From Gemmatimonadota bacterium (GTDB lineage Bacteria > Gemmatimonadota > Gemmatimonadetes > Longimicrobiales > RSA9), in contig VEPF01000299.1 in the NCBI GenBank assembly GCA_012027055.1, positions 1 to 16,532 of the forward strand: a stretch of 16,532 bases of DNA, in the 5' to 3' direction. The notes beneath the pieces are model-generated. The model was given only the letters and a program-made list of their open reading frames with translations. It did not search any database and had not been told where the DNA came from. Below are positions 13,516 through 16,532 of the stretch, one piece after another (position 1 is the stretch's first letter; the number at the start of each line of letters is the position of its first letter). A program made the position numbers and the translations under genes.

Positions 13516-14625
13516 CTATCGCACGGCCGCGAACAGGCCCTGGGACTGGCGCGGCTCGGCGCGGAGGTACTGCGGTGCGGCCTTCACCTGCGCACCCAGG
13601 TGGGCGGCCGCGTGCCAGGGCCAGCGCGGATCGTAGAGGATGCCGCGCGCAAGCGCGACCAGATCGGCATCGCCGGTCACGATGATCGCCTCGGCCTGCT
13701 CGTACTCCGTGATCAGGCCGACCGCCACCACGGGGATGCCGATGGCCTGCCGGACGGCGCGGGCGAGCGGGACCTGGTAGCTGGGGCCGGGCGTCACCTG
13801 CTGCGCGGGCGTAAGTCCGCCGCCCGAGACATGCACGGCCGCACAGCCGCAACGCTCGAGGGCCTGCGCGAACGCCACGGTTTGCGCCACGTCCCAGCCG
13901 CCGGGGGCCCAGTCGGTGCCGGAAACGCGGACGCTCACCGGCCGGTCGGCGGGGAAGGCGTCGCGCATGGCCTGGAACACCTCGAGCGGGAAGCGCATCC
14001 GGTTCTCGAGGCTGCCGCCGAACTCGTCCGTGCGCTGGTTCGAGAGCGGCGAGAGGAACTCGTGCAGCAGGTACCCGTGCGCGGCGTGCAGCTGAATGGC
14101 ATCGAGCCCGATGCGGCCGGCGCGGCGCGCGGCCGTGGCAAACGCGCCACGCACGCGCGCCAGGCCATCACGGTCGAGCGCGAGCGGTACCGGCCGGCCG
14201 GCGTCGTAGGGCAGCGGCGAGGGAGCCACGGTCTGCCAGCCGTTCGCGGTGCCGGGTGAGAGCTGGGCCCCGCCCTTCCACGGCACTTCGTTGGATGCCT
14301 TGCGCCCGGCGTGCGCCAGCTGCACGGCGATCGGCATGTCCGACCAGCGCCGCACGCTCTCGAGCGTGCGCGCCATGGCGGCCTCGGCCTCATCGGACCA
14401 GAGCCCGACGTCCGCGTAGGTGATGCGCCCTTCCGGGACCACGGCCGTGGCCTCGATGGTCAGCAGGGCTGCGCCCGAGAGCGCCAGCTGACCCAGGTGG
14501 ATCACGTGCCAGTCGGTCATGCAGCCGTGCACCGCCGAGTACTGGCACATGGGCGCGATCACGATGCGGTTCGCCAGGTGGAGGTTCCCCACCCGCAACG
14601 GTGTGAACAGCCGTGCTCCGCTCAT
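13516..14625 (-). CDS. Old Yellow Enzyme-family NADH:flavin oxidoreductase (YqjM/XenA class)
   Basis: This 369-residue FMN-dependent TIM-barrel ene-reductase should reduce activated C=C bonds or nitro groups with NAD(P)H. It carries the YqjM-class signature: APMCQYSA with Cys27 and Tyr29 near the FMN, QLAHAGRKAS at 102-111, and the substrate-binding pair in LHAAHGYLLHEFLSP (His180, His183). NQRTDEFGGSLENRMRF and VSVRVSGTDW follow. The C-terminal VVAVGLITEYEQAEAI and DLVALARGILYDPRWPWHAA form the phosphate-binding end. The ATG at 14625 overlaps the stop of the Ada/AlkA gene (ATGA), with GGAGG just upstream. The two are thus in one operon and probably translationally coupled. Its presence beside alkylation repair suggests removal of electrophiles, such as unsaturated carbonyl compounds, that damage DNA or protein. 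That link is inferred. Confidence 0.95.
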   Translation of the reverse strand: MSGARLFTPLRVGNLHLANRIVIAPMCQYSAVHGCMTDWHVIHLGQLALSGAALLTIEATAVVPEGRITYADVGLWSDEAEAAMARTLESVRRWSDMPIAVQLAHAGRKASNEVPWKGGAQLSPGTANGWQTVAPSPLPYDAGRPVPLALDRDGLARVRGAFATAARRAGRIGLDAIQLHAAHGYLLHEFLSPLSNQRTDEFGGSLENRMRFPLEVFQAMRDAFPADRPVSVRVSGTDWAPGGWDVAQTVAFAQALERCGCAAVHVSGGGLTPAQQVTPGPSYQVPLARAVRQAIGIPVVAVGLITEYEQAEAIIVTGDADLVALARGILYDPRWPWHAAAHLGAQVKAAPQYLRAEPRQSQGLFAAVR

Positions 14626-16133
14626 CCTGCCTCCGGTTCCGGACGGAACGCCCGGTGAGATTCCGCGCGGGGGCGACCGCCGCGCTCCGAGTGCCACAGC
14701 TGCACGGTCGCATAACTGCGCCACGGGCGCCACGCCTGGGACCGCGCATCCGCCAGCGCTGCGCTGAGGCCGCCCAGCCGCTTGCGGAGCGCGCCATCCT
14801 CCCTGGGGAAGGCGTCCGGCCAGCGCAGCGCGCGCAGCGCGATGTACTGCGCTGTCCACGGTCCGATCCCGGGCAGCCGCTGCAGCTGCGCGATCGTCGC
14901 AGCGGGGCGAGGTCCGGGCGCGAGCCGCAGGCGGCCCGCGGCCACTTCCCGGGCCAGGGCGACGATGCTCCGGCCGCGCGCCCGGATCACCCCCAGCTCA
15001 CCAAGCTCCTCCACGTCCGCCGCGGCCAGCCGCTCCGCCGTGGGCGAGAGCGCAGCCAGCTCCGGGTACGGCGTCGCGATCGGCTCGCCGAAGCGGGCCG
15101 CCACCCGGCCGGCGATGGCGGTGGCCGCCGCCACCGACACCTGCTGCCCCAGGATGGCGCGCCAGGCCAGCTCGAAACCGTCGAACGCGCCGGGCACCCG
15201 CAAACCCGGAGCGCGCTCCAGCAGCGGGGCGAGCAGCTCGTCCTGCCCGAGCCGGGCCGCGATCACGTCCGGGCGAGCATCCAGGTCGAACAGGTCGCGC
15301 AGGCGGCCCAGCAGCGCCGGCAGCACCGGCACCAGCTCAGGCGCCACGTCCACCAGCAGCTCGTGCCCGGCGGCCGCGGGCCGCACCCCTACCCAGCCGG
15401 CGTGCCCGCCGAGGCGCACGGTGCGCAGGTACGCGTCGCCCGGCACGTGCTCCACGCCCGCCAGTGCCCGCGCGCGCAGGAACGCGAGCAGCGCGCCCCG
15501 GTCGAACGGGGGCCGGTAGCTCAGCCGCAGCGTGAGCGGCTCGCCCGCTTCGAAAGCGGCGGCGGCGACGGCCGCGGCGCTCCGGAGCCGCGTCGGCGGC
15601 GTCCCGTAGTGCTCGCGGAAAGCGGCGTTGAAGCGGCGCAGGCTCGCGAACCCGCAGGCGAATGCGACCTGTCCCACCGGCAGCACCGTTTCGGTCAGCA
15701 GCTGCTTGGCCAGCAGCAACCGGCGGGTGAGGACCAGCTCGATCGGCGCCACGCCCAGCTCCGCGCGCACGATCCGGCGCACCTGCCGCGAGCTCAGCGC
15801 GAACTCGCCTGCGATCTCCTCCAGGCCCGGGCCGCCGAACCCCGCGGTCTCGCCAATGCGGCGAGCTATCCCGGCCGCGATCCGCTGCCCCGCGTCCACG
15901 GGCGCGTTCCCGGGCGCCAGCTCCGGCCGGCAGCGGAGACAGGGGCGAAAACGCGCGTGCTCCGCGGCCGCCGCGCTCCCGAAGAACCGGCAGTGCGAGC
16001 GCCGCGGCGTCCGCGCGGGGCAGACCGGCCGGCAGTAGATGCCCGTCGAGGTCACGCCCACGAAGAACACCCCGTCGAAGCGCGGGTCGCGGGCGGAGAG
16101 GGCGGCGTAGAGCACATCGGCGTCCGGTGTCAT
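14622..16133 (-). CDS. Ada N-terminal/AraC-HTH/AlkA fusion: methyl-sensing regulator plus 3-methyladenine DNA glycosylase
   Basis: This 503-residue cytoplasmic fusion joins sensing and repair. Residues about 6-75 are the Ada zinc domain, RFDGVFFVGVTSTGIYCRPVCPART, with the zinc ligands Cys34, Cys38, Cys65 and Cys68. In Ada, Cys38 (the first of these) takes a methyl group from a DNA phosphotriester. Residues about 80-185 are an AraC-type double helix-turn-helix (VGQVAFACGFASLRRFNAAFREHYG). Residues about 195-310 are the AlkA N-terminal domain. Residues about 315-480 are the HhH-GPD glycosylase with LPGIGPWTAQYIALRA and the catalytic Asp446 in PDAFPREDGALRK. No O6-methyltransferase domain is present; that function is in the diverging gene at 16290. 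Homologues in other phyla use this same layout. The fusion may regulate its own operon through the inverted repeat at 16166-16222. The start fits the family. No Shine-Dalgarno is visible. Confidence 0.95.
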   Translation of the reverse strand: MTPDADVLYAALSARDPRFDGVFFVGVTSTGIYCRPVCPARTPRRSHCRFFGSAAAAEHARFRPCLRCRPELAPGNAPVDAGQRIAAGIARRIGETAGFGGPGLEEIAGEFALSSRQVRRIVRAELGVAPIELVLTRRLLLAKQLLTETVLPVGQVAFACGFASLRRFNAAFREHYGTPPTRLRSAAAVAAAAFEAGEPLTLRLSYRPPFDRGALLAFLRARALAGVEHVPGDAYLRTVRLGGHAGWVGVRPAAAGHELLVDVAPELVPVLPALLGRLRDLFDLDARPDVIAARLGQDELLAPLLERAPGLRVPGAFDGFELAWRAILGQQVSVAAATAIAGRVAARFGEPIATPYPELAALSPTAERLAAADVEELGELGVIRARGRSIVALAREVAAGRLRLAPGPRPAATIAQLQRLPGIGPWTAQYIALRALRWPDAFPREDGALRKRLGGLSAALADARSQAWRPWRSYATVQLWHSERGGRPRAESHRAFRPEPEAG

Positions 16134-16140
16134 GAGGCCG

Positions 16141-16247
16141 AATGTAGCTTCCGACCGGGCCCCTCGCTCGCCGTTTTCGGACAGCGGAGCCCACCCGGGT
16201 TGGTTGTCCGAATCCGGCGAGCAGGGCGCGGCCCCGGGGTTTAGATT
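16141..16247. promoter_or_regulatory. symmetric divergent promoter with 18-nt inverted repeat, candidate Ada-type operator
   Basis: GCTCGCCGTTTTCGGACA (16166-16183) and TGTCCGAATCCGGCGAGC (16205-16222) pair at 16 of 18 positions around a 21-base centre. The outer 8 and inner 8 bases of each arm are perfect. Outward-facing -10-like hexamers lie at 16141-16146 (TACATT, minus) and 16242-16247 (TAGATT, plus), each exactly 19 bp beyond its arm. The arms therefore cover the two -35 regions. A -10 with a poor -35 under an operator is the expected form for activator-dependent promoters. The candidate regulator is the Ada-N/HTH protein encoded next to it. The arrangement is seen in the sequence; the regulator is inferred. 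Confidence 0.6.
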
Positions 16248-16289
16248 CCGGCCGGTGCAACGATTCCGGTCGGCCGGGAGAGGTGACGC

Positions 16290-16532
16290 ATGCGAGCAGT
16301 CGAGCTGCAGGTGGCGAGCGCGGCCACCGCGGTCGGGACGGTGCTGGTGGCGGGCACGGAGCGGGGCGTCTGTGCGGCGCTGCTCGGCGATGACGCGGAC
16401 CGGTTGCGCGCGGACCTGCAGCGGCGGTTTCCGGCGGCCTAGCTGCGGCCGGGCGATGCGACGTTCCGGGCGCAGGCCGCCGCCGTGGCGGCCTACCTCG
16501 ATGCCCCGTCCGGGCCCTGCGCGATTCCGCAG
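16290..16532 (+). pseudogene. O6-alkylguanine-DNA methyltransferase start, interrupted by an in-frame TAG; 3' end outside window
   Basis: ATG 16290, preceded by GGGAGAGGTGACGC, encodes a chain that matches the N-terminal part of the Ada C-terminal/Ogt methyltransferase family: VELQVASAATAVGTVLVAGT, then RGVCAALLGDDADRL and LQRRFPAA. In E. coli Ada the matching segment reads ERGICAILLGDD and LQQMFPAAD. Codon 51 is TAG (16440-16442), after which the same frame continues for 30 codons as LRPGDATFRAQAAAVAAYLDA, still family-like, to the window edge. So either the gene is freshly broken by one base change (for example GAG to TAG), or this is a sequencing error, or two fragments are made. The active-site PCHR lies beyond the window. 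It diverges from the Ada/AlkA gene and belongs functionally with it. TAG is used as an ordinary stop by six other genes here, so recoding is unlikely. Confidence 0.78.

Noticed and set aside
14613..16244. Long plus-strand open frame (543 codons) opposite Ada/AlkA
   Set aside because: It mirrors the codon bias of the real minus-strand gene, and no motif or ribosome binding site supports it.
16440..16442. Reading the TAG in the methyltransferase as a recoded amino acid
   Set aside because: Six other genes in this window end in TAG as a normal stop, and there is no sign of a recoding element.

Overview
This is a high-GC, gene-dense bacterial chromosomal window, probably from a diderm. An LptC-like outer-membrane biogenesis lipoprotein, two lipoproteins with lipoboxes and several exported proteins point that way. 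The very high GC, an adenylate-cyclase-type N-terminal membrane region fused to a FlgO/TolB-like domain with TPRs, and the mix of exported hydrolases are most reminiscent of Gemmatimonadota. That lineage call is an inference; there is no rRNA here to test it. No tRNA, rRNA, CRISPR, insertion sequence or phage gene was recognised.

Layout. (1) Positions 1-2518, plus strand: the 3' end of gyrB closed by a strong hairpin, a small two-helix membrane protein of unknown function, a 455-base non-coding stretch, then a two-domain thiosulfate sulfurtransferase followed by another strong hairpin. (2) 2578-6071: a TTG-started membrane TPR/FlgO-like protein converges on a CoA-transferase; their stop codons share a CTAG. 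(3) 6072-7960: a divergent promoter region with a perfect 17-bp palindrome, then a Tat-signal FAD oxidoreductase of the phytoene-dehydrogenase type. (4) 7981-11234, minus strand: a tight directon of cupin, exported serine beta-lactamase-like hydrolase, exported YdjC/ChbG-type deacetylase and a small tail-anchored protein. This looks like an envelope- or sugar-processing unit. (5) 11449-13356: an LptC-like lipoprotein converging on a lipoprotein serpin. (6) 13516-16532: an alkylation-damage locus.

The alkylation locus is the most interesting part. On the minus strand an Ada-N/AraC/AlkA fusion overlaps an Old Yellow Enzyme-type reductase by ATGA. On the plus strand, diverging from it, is the start of an O6-alkylguanine methyltransferase whose codon 51 is an in-frame TAG. 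The 156-bp intergenic region holds an 18-nt inverted repeat (16 of 18 paired). It is flanked symmetrically, exactly 19 bp away on each side, by -10-like hexamers pointing outward, a layout that suggests one regulator driving both directions. The expected logic is that the Ada-N domain senses methyl-phosphotriesters and may activate its own operon, AlkA excises N-alkylated bases and the methyltransferase repairs O6-alkylguanine. If the TAG is real, that last arm is broken in this genome.
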